12,868 bases of DNA, from positions 1 to 12,868 of the forward strand of contig DASTRU010000178.1 of assembly GCA_035761045.1 (NCBI GenBank), in the 5' to 3' direction. Below the pieces are notes generated by a model. The model worked only from the letters and a program-made list of their open reading frames with translations. It did no database searches and was not told the origin of the DNA. Shown one piece after another: positions 1-6,156 of this stretch (position 1 is the first letter of the stretch; every line of letters starts with the position of its first letter). The stretch comes from DASTRU01 sp035761045. GTDB taxonomy: Bacteria; Pseudomonadota; Gammaproteobacteria; Burkholderiales; Burkholderiaceae_E. Both the position numbers and the translations under genes were made by a program.

Positions 1-69
1 GTGCCGGGCTCGCCCGAGTCCGAGTTGCTCACGCGCTTTTTGCCAGCGCGCGATTGGATCCATGCGTGA
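1..69 (+). CDS. hemF: Oxygen-dependent coproporphyrinogen III oxidase, C-terminal end (partial)
   Basis: Frame 1 is open from the window edge and ends at TGA 67-69, giving 22 residues. They contain PGSPESELLTRFLPARDWI, which matches the conserved C-terminus of HemF (a PGSPE...L..FL..RDW pattern). HemF carries out the aerobic oxidative decarboxylation of coproporphyrinogen III in haem synthesis in the cytoplasm. Its position directly before nadD agrees with a gene order I recall from betaproteobacteria. The gap to the nadD start is 18 bases, so the two are probably co-transcribed. Only the tail is visible, so nothing can be said about the catalytic part. The call rests on a short but characteristic motif plus context. 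Confidence 0.8.
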   Translation: MPGSPESELLTRFLPARDWIHA

Positions 70-87
70 ACGCACCACAGGTCGCGC

Positions 88-702
88 GTGACTAAGGCCG
101 CGCGCATTGGCTTGCTAGGCGGCACATTCGATCCGCCGCATATCGCTCATCTCGCGATCGCCCGCGCGGCGCTTGACGCGCTTGCGCTTGACGAAGTGCG
201 GTTCATCGTCGCGGCGCAACCGTGGCAAAAAAAGGACGTGAGCGACGCGGCGCATCGCGTGGCGATGGTCAAGCTCGCCATCGCGGACGAACCGCGCTTC
301 ACGCTCGATACACGCGAGCTTGCGCGTGCCGGCCCGAGCTACACGATTGATACCTTGCAAGAAATCCGCGCGAGCGAAGGCGGCGAGGCGGTGCTAGTCC
401 TAATACTTGGCAGCGACCAGTACCGCAATTTGCCGAGTTGGCATCGGCACGCCGAACTCGACCGATACGCCGACATCGCCGTGGCGCACCGAGGCGGCGA
501 TGAACTCGCCGCCGCCCTGCCCTCGGTGGCACCTCTCGTGCAACCATACGGGCAACACGTGATGTTCACCATGCCCGAGCTTCACGTCTCGGCCTCGATG
601 ATTCGCACCATGCTTCGTCGAGGCGAAACACCGCAAGCCTTGGTTAGCCCTTGCGTTCTCACCTATATTCGATCGCATCACCTCTATACCGCACCCGAAT
701 GA
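88..702 (+). CDS. nadD: Nicotinate-nucleotide adenylyltransferase
   Basis: A 204-residue cytoplasmic enzyme that transfers AMP from ATP to nicotinate mononucleotide, giving deamido-NAD in NAD synthesis. The N-terminal nucleotidyltransferase motif GGTFDPPHIAH lies at residues 11-21. The family's YTIDTL (85-90), LGSD..RNLPSWHR (around 107-120) and a variant of the C-terminal ISSTxIR signature, VSASMIR (167-173), are all present. Length is normal for NadD. The start is GTG at 88, preceded by a weak ACAGG at 76-80. The ATG at 62 is in another frame and is quickly closed by a stop, so it is not an alternative. The stop codon overlaps the rsfS start in an ATGA (699-702), which suggests translational coupling. 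Confidence 0.95.
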   Translation: MTKAARIGLLGGTFDPPHIAHLAIARAALDALALDEVRFIVAAQPWQKKDVSDAAHRVAMVKLAIADEPRFTLDTRELARAGPSYTIDTLQEIRASEGGEAVLVLILGSDQYRNLPSWHRHAELDRYADIAVAHRGGDELAAALPSVAPLVQPYGQHVMFTMPELHVSASMIRTMLRRGETPQALVSPCVLTYIRSHHLYTAPE

Positions 703-1331
703 ATATTCAGCAATTACAGCGTGTCATCGTCGATGCGCTTGAAGACGTCAAAGCGCAAGACATTCGCGTGTTCAGCACGCAACACATGACCGCCATGTTC
801 GACCGCGTGGTCATGGCTTCCGGAACATCGAATCGACAGACCAAGGCGCTTGCGGCTTCGGTGCGCGATAAGGTCAAACAAGCGGGCGGGCACATCGTGA
901 GCATCGAGGGCGAGGATGTCGGCGAATGGGTGTTGGTGGATTGCGGCGACGCCATCGTGCACATCATGCAGCCCGCCATTCGGCAGTACTACCACCTCGA
1001 AGATATCTGGGGCGAAAAGCCCGTGCAGGTGAAGTCCGCGAGCGACGAGGCCGGCCGCCGACGCCGCGTATCGCAAGCCGAGACGGCGTTGAACGGCGCG
1101 GCACCCAAGAAGACCGCCAAGAAAACAGCGGCAAAAAAAACCACCACGCCCGCGCGCAAAACCGCGAAGACCACGACAACGGCGACGGCGAAAAAGGCCC
1201 CGGCTCGTAAGCGAGCGACCGAAACCGTGGCGGCCAAGAAAACCGCGCCGCGCAAAACCTCGGTCGCGCGTAAAACCACGTCGAGCGCGAGCGCGACTCG
1301 ACCGGCGCGCAAGTCCACGCGGTCGTCGTAA
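699..1331 (+). CDS. rsfS: Ribosomal silencing factor RsfS with a basic C-terminal tail
   Basis: RsfS binds ribosomal protein uL14 on the 50S subunit and blocks subunit joining when cells are starved. Residues 1 to about 110 form the RsfS core: the region DRVVMASGTSNRQ (35-47), the segment GEDVGEWVLVDCGDAIVHIM (71-90) and YYHLEDIWG (97-105). The ATG at 699 overlaps the nadD stop and matches the usual RsfS N-terminus. An in-frame ATG at 651 would add 16 residues from inside nadD and is not favoured. After the core comes a roughly 90-residue tail. Residues 134-210 hold about 24 Lys/Arg and one Glu, in repeats of the AKKT/ARKT kind, resembling histone H1 or AlgP tails and probably disordered. The core family is about 105-120 residues, so this protein (210) is nearly twice that size. 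The gene contains an A8 run at 1133-1140. Confidence 0.93.
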   Translation: MNIQQLQRVIVDALEDVKAQDIRVFSTQHMTAMFDRVVMASGTSNRQTKALAASVRDKVKQAGGHIVSIEGEDVGEWVLVDCGDAIVHIMQPAIRQYYHLEDIWGEKPVQVKSASDEAGRRRRVSQAETALNGAAPKKTAKKTAAKKTTTPARKTAKTTTTATAKKAPARKRATETVAAKKTAPRKTSVARKTTSSASATRPARKSTRSS

Positions 1332-1337
1332 ATCTTC

Positions 1338-1808
1338 ATGCGGCTGGTGGTGATCGCGGTCGGCCATCGCATGCCCGCATGGGTGGCCGACGGGTTCGAT
1401 GAATACGCCAAACGCATGCCAAGCGAGATGCGCTTGGAACTGCGCGAGGTCAAACCTGAAACTCGTTCGACGGCCACTTCCACGGATGCGCTCTTACGAG
1501 CCGAGCGCGCGCGCATCGAAGCGGTGTTGCCTAAAGGCGCGATGATCGTCGCCCTCGACGAACATGGACGCGACTTCACCACCATGAAGTTGGCCGAGCA
1601 ATTAGAGCGCTGGCGCGGCCAAGGCGGTGACGTGGTGTTCTTGATTGGCGGCGCCGATGGTCTGGCCCCAGAGCTGAAGGCACGCGCCGACTTAAGCTTG
1701 CGCATCTCCCATTTCACCTTACCCCACGGCTTAGTCCGCGTAATCCTTGCCGAAGCGCTTTATCGAGCATGGACCGTGACGACCGGCCATCCGTATCACC
1801 GCGCATGA
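1338..1808 (+). CDS. rlmH: 23S rRNA (pseudouridine1915-N3)-methyltransferase
   Basis: RlmH is a small SPOUT-fold enzyme that uses S-adenosylmethionine to methylate pseudouridine 1915 in helix 69 of 23S rRNA on assembled 70S ribosomes. The 156-residue length is that of the family. Visible signatures are ALDEHGRDFTT (72-82), the SAM-loop motif FLIGGADGL (101-109), FTLPHGLVRVILAEALYRAW (126-145) and the C-terminal HPYHR (151-155). The start ATG 1338 lies 6 bases after the rsfS stop. The stop overlaps the maf start in an ATGA at 1805-1808. The GHPYHR end has Gly where I recall Asn in many homologues, a minor variation. Neighbouring rsfS is another ribosome-acting protein, and the pairing is widespread in proteobacteria. 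Confidence 0.96.
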   Translation: MRLVVIAVGHRMPAWVADGFDEYAKRMPSEMRLELREVKPETRSTATSTDALLRAERARIEAVLPKGAMIVALDEHGRDFTTMKLAEQLERWRGQGGDVVFLIGGADGLAPELKARADLSLRISHFTLPHGLVRVILAEALYRAWTVTTGHPYHRA

Positions 1809-2401
1809 TTTACCTCGCCTCGCAAAGCCCGCGTCGACAAGAGTTGCTGCGGCAAATCGATATCGAGTTCGATGTATTACTCCCCACCACCGCCGACGAA
1901 GCCCATGCACTTGAAGCGTTGGAGGCACGGCGCGGCAAGGAATCGCCACGCCGTTACGTGGAACGCGTAACGCGACTCAAGCTCGACGCCGCGCTTAAAC
2001 GCATGCGCGAGCGCAAGTTACCTACGCGACCGGTACTAACGGCCGACACCACGGTGGCACTGGGCACCATGATCTACGGTAAGCCCGAGGATGCGTCCGA
2101 CGCCGAGCGAATGTTGCGCGAGTTGTCGGGCACCACGCATCGCGTGCTTACCGCCGTCGCGGTCGGCAGTTTGCGCCGCGTTGTCTGCGCGGTGTCGGTT
2201 TCCGAAGTACGTTTCGCCCCGCTCACTATCAGGCAGATTCGCGATTACATCGCCACGCGTGAACCCTTTGGTAAAGCCGGCGCGTATGCGATTCAAGGTC
2301 GCGCCGCCGCGTTCGTGCAATCGATCAAGGGCAGTCATTCCGGCATCGTTGGTCTTCCATTGCACGAAACCGCCGCGCTATTAAGCGAATTTCGTCGTTA
2401 G
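1805..2401 (+). CDS. maf: Maf-family nucleoside triphosphate pyrophosphatase (YhdE-type, dTTP/UTP)
   Basis: Cytoplasmic pyrophosphatase that hydrolyses nucleoside triphosphates to monophosphates, thought to clean the nucleotide pool of modified bases. The 198-residue product starts MIYLASQSPRRQELL, the canonical Maf N-terminus, with the phosphate-binding SxSPRR at 6-11. TADTTV (79-84) carries the likely catalytic Asp81, and YGKPED lies at 91-96. GKAGAYAIQG (156-165) and SGIVGLPLHE (179-188) follow. The GxAGAYxIQG form points to the YhdE (dTTP/UTP) branch rather than the YceF (m7GTP) branch. An upstream in-frame ATG at 1769 would add 12 residues from inside rlmH. The ATG at 1805 matches the family start and couples translation to rlmH, so I chose it. 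Confidence 0.94.
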   Translation: MIYLASQSPRRQELLRQIDIEFDVLLPTTADEAHALEALEARRGKESPRRYVERVTRLKLDAALKRMRERKLPTRPVLTADTTVALGTMIYGKPEDASDAERMLRELSGTTHRVLTAVAVGSLRRVVCAVSVSEVRFAPLTIRQIRDYIATREPFGKAGAYAIQGRAAAFVQSIKGSHSGIVGLPLHETAALLSEFRR

Positions 2402-2433
2402 CGAGACGGGTTTAGCCGCATATCATTAGGCGC

Positions 2434-3885
2434 ATGACTGAAGACATCCTCGTAAACGTCACTCCCTACGAAACACGCGTCGCGGTGGTGTTGCAAGGCG
2501 CGGTGCAAGAACTGCATGTCGAACGTACCGCCGAGCGCGGCATGGTCGGCAATATTTATCTCGGCAAGGTCGCGCGCGTGCTGCCAGGCATGCAAAGCGC
2601 GTTCATCGATATCGGCTTGGAACGCGCCGCGTTTTTGCACATCGCCGACCTTTGGCGCGAGCGCAACGATGAAACGCATCGGCCGATCGAGAAGCTCTTG
2701 CACGAAGGCCAAGCCTTAATGGTGCAAGTCGTGAAGGATCCCATCGGCACGAAGGGCGCGCGCTTGTCGACGCAAGTGTCGATCGCGGGTCGCATGCTCG
2801 TGCATCTGCCTTACGACACGCATATTGGTATTTCGCAACGCATTGAAAACGAAGCCGAGCGAACCGCGCTGCGCGATCGGGTTCATCAGCTATTGCCCGC
2901 CGAGGATGCGGGCGGTTTTATCGTGCGCACCTCGGCCGAGGATGCGAGCGATAGCGAACTTGGCGCGGACATCACGTACTTGCGCAAGACATGGCAGCGC
3001 ATTCGCGCGGACAGCCTGACGGTGCGGCCGCCCGCCTTGCTGTACCAAGACCTAAGTCTTGCGCAACGCGTGCTTCGCGACATCGCGCACGAAGGCACGA
3101 CATCGATTCAAATCGACTCGCGCGAAAATTTTTCGAAGCTGCGTGAATTCGCTCAAGACTTCACGCCGTCGATGCTCGCGCGGCTCATGCATTACACCGG
3201 CGAGCGGCCGTTATTCGATTTGTATTCGGTCGACGAGGAAATCGCCAAAGCGCTCGCGCGCAAGGTGGAGTTGAAGTCGGGCGGCACGCTCATCATCGAT
3301 CAAACCGAAGCGATGACGACGATCGATGTCAACACCGGTGGATTCGTCGGCCTTCGCTCATTCGACGACACGATTTTCAAAACCAACTTAGAGGCCGCGC
3401 AAACCATCGCGCGGCAACTGCGTTTGCGCAATCTCGGCGGCATCATCATTGCCGATTTCATCGATATGGAAAGCGCCGAGCATCGCGAATCCGTCCTCGC
3501 GGAGCTTCGCCGCGCCTTGGCGCGCGACCGCACGCGCACGACCGTGAGCGGTTTTTCTCCATTAGGACTCGTGGAGATCACGCGTAAACGAACGCGCGAA
3601 TCGCTCGCGCATATTTTGTGCGAGCCCTGCCCCACGTGCCAGGCGCGCGGTCAAATCAAAACCGCGCGTACCGTGTGCTACGAAATCTTGCGCGAAATTT
3701 TGCGCGAGGCGCGCCAGTTCAATCCTAAGGAATTTCGCATTCTCGCCAATCAAAGCGTGATTGACATGTTCCTCGAGGAAGAATCACAAAACCTCGCGAT
3801 GCTTGGCGACTTCATCGGCAAGCCAATCTCGTTGTCGGTCGAAGCTTTGTATTCGCAAGAACAGTACGACATTGTTCTTATGTAA
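2434..3885 (+). CDS. rng: Ribonuclease G
   Basis: RNase G is a cytoplasmic endoribonuclease of the RNase E/G family. It matures the 5' end of 16S rRNA and degrades some mRNAs. At 483 residues it has the short form without the RNase E scaffold tail. In order: the S1-type RNA-binding region near residues 30-120 (GNIYLGKVARVLPGMQSAFI is typical), the 5'-sensor/RNase H-like part, and the DNase I-like catalytic part. The latter has metal-binding Asp298 (TIDVNTGGFVG) and Asp341 (ADFID), 43 residues apart as in RNase E. The zinc-link CPTC lies at 399-402. Start ATG 2434 follows the maf stop by 32 bases with a weak TAGG before it. It is the last gene of the + strand block and converges on the WaaL-like gene with a 6-base gap. 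Confidence 0.95.
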   Translation: MTEDILVNVTPYETRVAVVLQGAVQELHVERTAERGMVGNIYLGKVARVLPGMQSAFIDIGLERAAFLHIADLWRERNDETHRPIEKLLHEGQALMVQVVKDPIGTKGARLSTQVSIAGRMLVHLPYDTHIGISQRIENEAERTALRDRVHQLLPAEDAGGFIVRTSAEDASDSELGADITYLRKTWQRIRADSLTVRPPALLYQDLSLAQRVLRDIAHEGTTSIQIDSRENFSKLREFAQDFTPSMLARLMHYTGERPLFDLYSVDEEIAKALARKVELKSGGTLIIDQTEAMTTIDVNTGGFVGLRSFDDTIFKTNLEAAQTIARQLRLRNLGGIIIADFIDMESAEHRESVLAELRRALARDRTRTTVSGFSPLGLVEITRKRTRESLAHILCEPCPTCQARGQIKTARTVCYEILREILREARQFNPKEFRILANQSVIDMFLEEESQNLAMLGDFIGKPISLSVEALYSQEQYDIVLM

Positions 3886-3891
3886 TAAGCA

Positions 3892-5139
3892 TCACGGCCT
3901 AATGCCGCGCCAACAAATCGCTAAGAGCACGATGAAGCCGATGATGCCGAGATTGTGCTGAAACATGGCTTGCGTAAGGCCGTACACCCAAAACCCCACG
4001 ATTAAGCACACCCCACATAGCGCATAAAAACGAAGCTCGGTACGCGCTTCTAGTGCCCGCGATACCCGCCACATACGCGACAGGGGTATCGCGCTCAAGG
4101 CCAATAAGGCCGTAAGTCCGACGACACCCGTGGTGGCCAAGGCATGCAAGAACTCGTTATGCGCATGCCGGTATTGCAATACATGCGCGGGCATTTGGCC
4201 GGACGCGACAAGTCGCTCAAGACCCGCGTGAAAGTTACCGGTACCCATGCCCATCCATGGCGCCTCGCGCCAAAACCGCCACGCCGCGCGCCACATCTCC
4301 AAGCGCACGCCTAACGAACTATCGGAATTACCGGCGGCATATGCCTGCAAATCGACAACCGCTTGTTGCAGCCGGGGAAAGTGACCGATTAGCGCAAGCC
4401 ACCACGCGACGGCGGCCGCGATTAGCGCGATAACGACCACGCCCCACAACCCACGTCGCACGCGCCGATCGGGACTCAGCACCGCAAGCACGACCGCGAG
4501 AATGGGAACCGCGATCCATCCGCCACGCGAGCCAGACAGCAACGACGCGAGTAAGCCGCCCGCCAAGCCCACCAGCGCCAATGCGCGTCCACGCGGCAAT
4601 ACCAACCAGGCGACACCGCACATCACACCCAACGTCAACGCGAGATTGCCGTAAAGAATTTGATTGGCGAAACCTCCGGCGCGCGGAAGATCGATCACCA
4701 CGCGCTCATACATGCCAAGCCCGGCCGCGCCTAATGCGCCGACCGCGGCGCCGGCCGCGAATGCGTGAGCGCTGGGCAAGCGAACGCGGGCGAGCAGGAG
4801 CATCAATAGCGGCAACAGCCACCAGCGCAATGGGTTCTGAAGCTCTCGCCACGGCGCCGCATGCCACCAACGATTGAACGCCACCATGGCGATGATCGCG
4901 GTCGTAACGATTAGCGCGATCCATATCTCGTCACGCAAGCGCGGATCCGGCTTTGCTTGCGCGGGTGCGGCGGCTAGGCATACCGCGAGCGCCACCACGC
5001 TCCATGCACCGCCCCCGGGTAATGCAACGAGCATCGCGGCGCATAGGAATACGCCAATACTAGGCAAGGCCGCGCGCGCGTTAGCAGGCGAGGAGAACAC
5101 GTGGCTCAAACGAAACAAAGCGGAGTCGGGCATGATCAT
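3892..5139 (-). CDS. O-antigen ligase/polymerase-type membrane protein (Wzy_C family)
   Basis: A polytopic inner-membrane protein of 415 residues with about ten to twelve hydrophobic segments over most of its length. It shows the hallmarks of the O-antigen ligase/polymerase (WaaL/Wzy) family: SGSRGGW at 202-208, then the large periplasmic loop with RLEMWRAAWRFW (279-290), GMGTGNF (297-303) and HNEFLHALATTGVVG (327-341). WaaL joins undecaprenyl-linked glycans to lipid A-core in the periplasm, while Wzy polymerises repeats. The family motifs do not separate the two. The adjacent core glycosyltransferase and nearby msbA favour ligase. The frame stays open to 5535, but that part lies over the opposite-strand glycosyltransferase and has a non-membrane composition. 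I therefore start at ATG 5139 (or ATG 5133). No clear Shine-Dalgarno sequence is visible. Confidence 0.83.
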   Translation of the reverse strand: MIMPDSALFRLSHVFSSPANARAALPSIGVFLCAAMLVALPGGGAWSVVALAVCLAAAPAQAKPDPRLRDEIWIALIVTTAIIAMVAFNRWWHAAPWRELQNPLRWWLLPLLMLLLARVRLPSAHAFAAGAAVGALGAAGLGMYERVVIDLPRAGGFANQILYGNLALTLGVMCGVAWLVLPRGRALALVGLAGGLLASLLSGSRGGWIAVPILAVVLAVLSPDRRVRRGLWGVVVIALIAAAVAWWLALIGHFPRLQQAVVDLQAYAAGNSDSSLGVRLEMWRAAWRFWREAPWMGMGTGNFHAGLERLVASGQMPAHVLQYRHAHNEFLHALATTGVVGLTALLALSAIPLSRMWRVSRALEARTELRFYALCGVCLIVGFWVYGLTQAMFQHNLGIIGFIVLLAICWRGIRP

Positions 5140-5200
5140 GCGTGCGCGCAGTTGAAAAGATGTGATGTATGCGCAGCCACGAAGGATACCGTTCGCGCTT
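5130..5200. promoter_or_regulatory. Divergent intergenic region with a 12-bp palindrome
   Basis: About 61 bases separate the two divergent starts, so promoters for both the WaaL-like gene and the glycosyltransferase must lie here or inside the neighbours. A perfect palindrome GCATGATCATGC spans 5130-5141 and includes the WaaL-like start codon at 5139. A TTGAAA at 5152-5157 could serve as a -35 box for the + strand, but I see no convincing -10 at the right distance. The palindrome could be a regulator site or chance. Confidence 0.3.
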
Positions 5201-5962
5201 ATGAATTCCGTTCGCCCCACCATCTCGGCCATCCTCATCACGAAAAACGAAGCGCACAACCTGGGCGATTGCCTAGCCGGCTTGCGTTGGTGCGATGAAG
5301 TCGTGGTGGTTGATTCCGGCAGCACCGACGGCACGCTGGAGATCGCGCGCGCGGCTGGGGCAAAGGTGACGGTATTCAACGATTGGCCGGGATTCGGTCC
5401 GCAAAAAAATCGCGCGTTGGATTTAGCGACGAGCGATTGGATTTTTTCGATCGACGCCGACGAACGCGTCGACGACACCTTGGCCGAGGAAATTCGCGAC
5501 GCGGTCCTTAACGCATCGATCGTCGGGTACGACATTCCGCGCCGATCATTATTCGTGGGCCGTTACATGCGGCACGGCGGCTGGTGGCCCGACCGAGTCT
5601 TGCGCTTGGCGCGTCGTTCTCACGCACGCTTTACCGAGCATCGCGTGCATGAGCGTCTAGTGGTCGATGGCGAGGTAGCGTCGCTTCGGTCGCCGCTGTC
5701 GCACCTTAGTTATCGAGACTTTGATTCCGTGCTCGCCAAACTCAATCGCTATTCCACCGACGGCGCGCACGATCTTCGTGCACGTGGCAAACATGCATCG
5801 ATTAGCAGTGCCATCGGTCACGCTTTTTGGGCTTTTATACGTACCTATATTGTCAAGCGTGGTTTTCTCGACGGGCGTTATGGGTTTTTACTTGCGGTCG
5901 TCAATGCGCAAACCAGTTTTTGGAAATACGTGAAGCTCAGTGAGCCAATACGTGACATTTGA
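5201..5962 (+). CDS. Family 2 glycosyltransferase, WaaE/KdtX-like LPS core glycosyltransferase
   Basis: A 253-residue GT-A fold glycosyltransferase acting on the cytoplasmic face of the inner membrane. It has the GT2 N-terminus ISAILITKNEAHNL (8-21), VVVVDSGSTDGT (34-45) and the metal/nucleotide-sugar DxD motif in SIDADERV (D85, D87). GGWWPDRVLRL in the acceptor half is typical of WaaE/KdtX proteins, which add glucose to the inner core heptose of LPS. The C-terminal region has a hydrophobic, membrane-associating stretch (AFWAFIRTYIV). I chose ATG 5201 because it leaves the usual short lead before the first beta strand. GTG 5162 or ATG 5165 would add 13 or 12 residues. AAGGAT at 5182-5187 is a rather distant ribosome binding site. 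The exact sugar and linkage cannot be read from sequence. Confidence 0.88.
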   Translation: MNSVRPTISAILITKNEAHNLGDCLAGLRWCDEVVVVDSGSTDGTLEIARAAGAKVTVFNDWPGFGPQKNRALDLATSDWIFSIDADERVDDTLAEEIRDAVLNASIVGYDIPRRSLFVGRYMRHGGWWPDRVLRLARRSHARFTEHRVHERLVVDGEVASLRSPLSHLSYRDFDSVLAKLNRYSTDGAHDLRARGKHASISSAIGHAFWAFIRTYIVKRGFLDGRYGFLLAVVNAQTSFWKYVKLSEPIRDI

Positions 5963-6156
5963 CATCAGCGACAGGCGCTAGGCTGAATTTCTGCAAGTTC
6001 AACCATTGCTCGCTCCAACGACGTTTTAAAAAGTGCGTACTTGTTCCCGCACGTAATCAAACAGTTGTTTTTTACTAAGGCCACGATCGTTTTTTCTAAA
6101 TGGAATTGGGGATTCGTCATTAGGACTTCCCTGTAATTCCGTCCCGCGAGGTGGCT
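5963..6156 (+). promoter_or_regulatory. AT-rich leader and promoter region of the redox cassette
   Basis: This is the longest gene-free stretch in the window. By hand count 6001-6120 has 49 G/C in 120 bases, clearly less than the flanking genes. A weak sigma70-like pair is TTTACT (6071-6076) and TCTAAA (6095-6100) with an 18-base spacer; both are poor matches. A ribosome binding site GAGGTGG lies at 6148-6154, close before ATG 6157. No rho-independent terminator for the glycosyltransferase is evident. AGCG/CGCT near 5969 can form only a 4-bp stem, without a following T run. Confidence 0.35.
6102..6140 (+). other. Predicted bulged hairpin in the peroxidase leader
   Basis: The arms pair in three blocks: GGAATT (6102-6107) with AATTCC (6135-6140), GGGGA (6108-6112) with TTCCC (6127-6131, one G-U), and GTC (6116-6118) with GAC (6124-6126). 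The loop is ATTAG. There is a 3-base bulge on each side (TTC at 6113-6115, TGT at 6132-6134), giving about 14 pairs in all. The structure ends 7 bases before the ribosome binding site and has no following T run, so it does not look like a terminator. It may influence mRNA stability or translation, or be a DNA-level operator; its role is unknown. Confidence 0.45.

Noticed and set aside
1101..1320. Tandem DNA repeat in the rsfS tail
   Set aside because: The repetition is at the level of amino-acid composition; I see no exact DNA repeat unit of constant length.
714..1367. Open - strand frame opposite rsfS (217 codons)
   Set aside because: Its Arg/Gly/Phe-rich sequence is the complement of the Lys/Ala-coding tail and has no recognisable domain.
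989..1717. Open - strand frame (242 codons) opposite rsfS and rlmH
   Set aside because: It is antisense to two well-supported genes, with low-complexity Ala/Val translation and no motif.
5140..5535. Upstream extension of the WaaL-like frame on the - strand to 5535
   Set aside because: It lies opposite the glycosyltransferase, and the membrane-protein character starts only after the Met at 5139.
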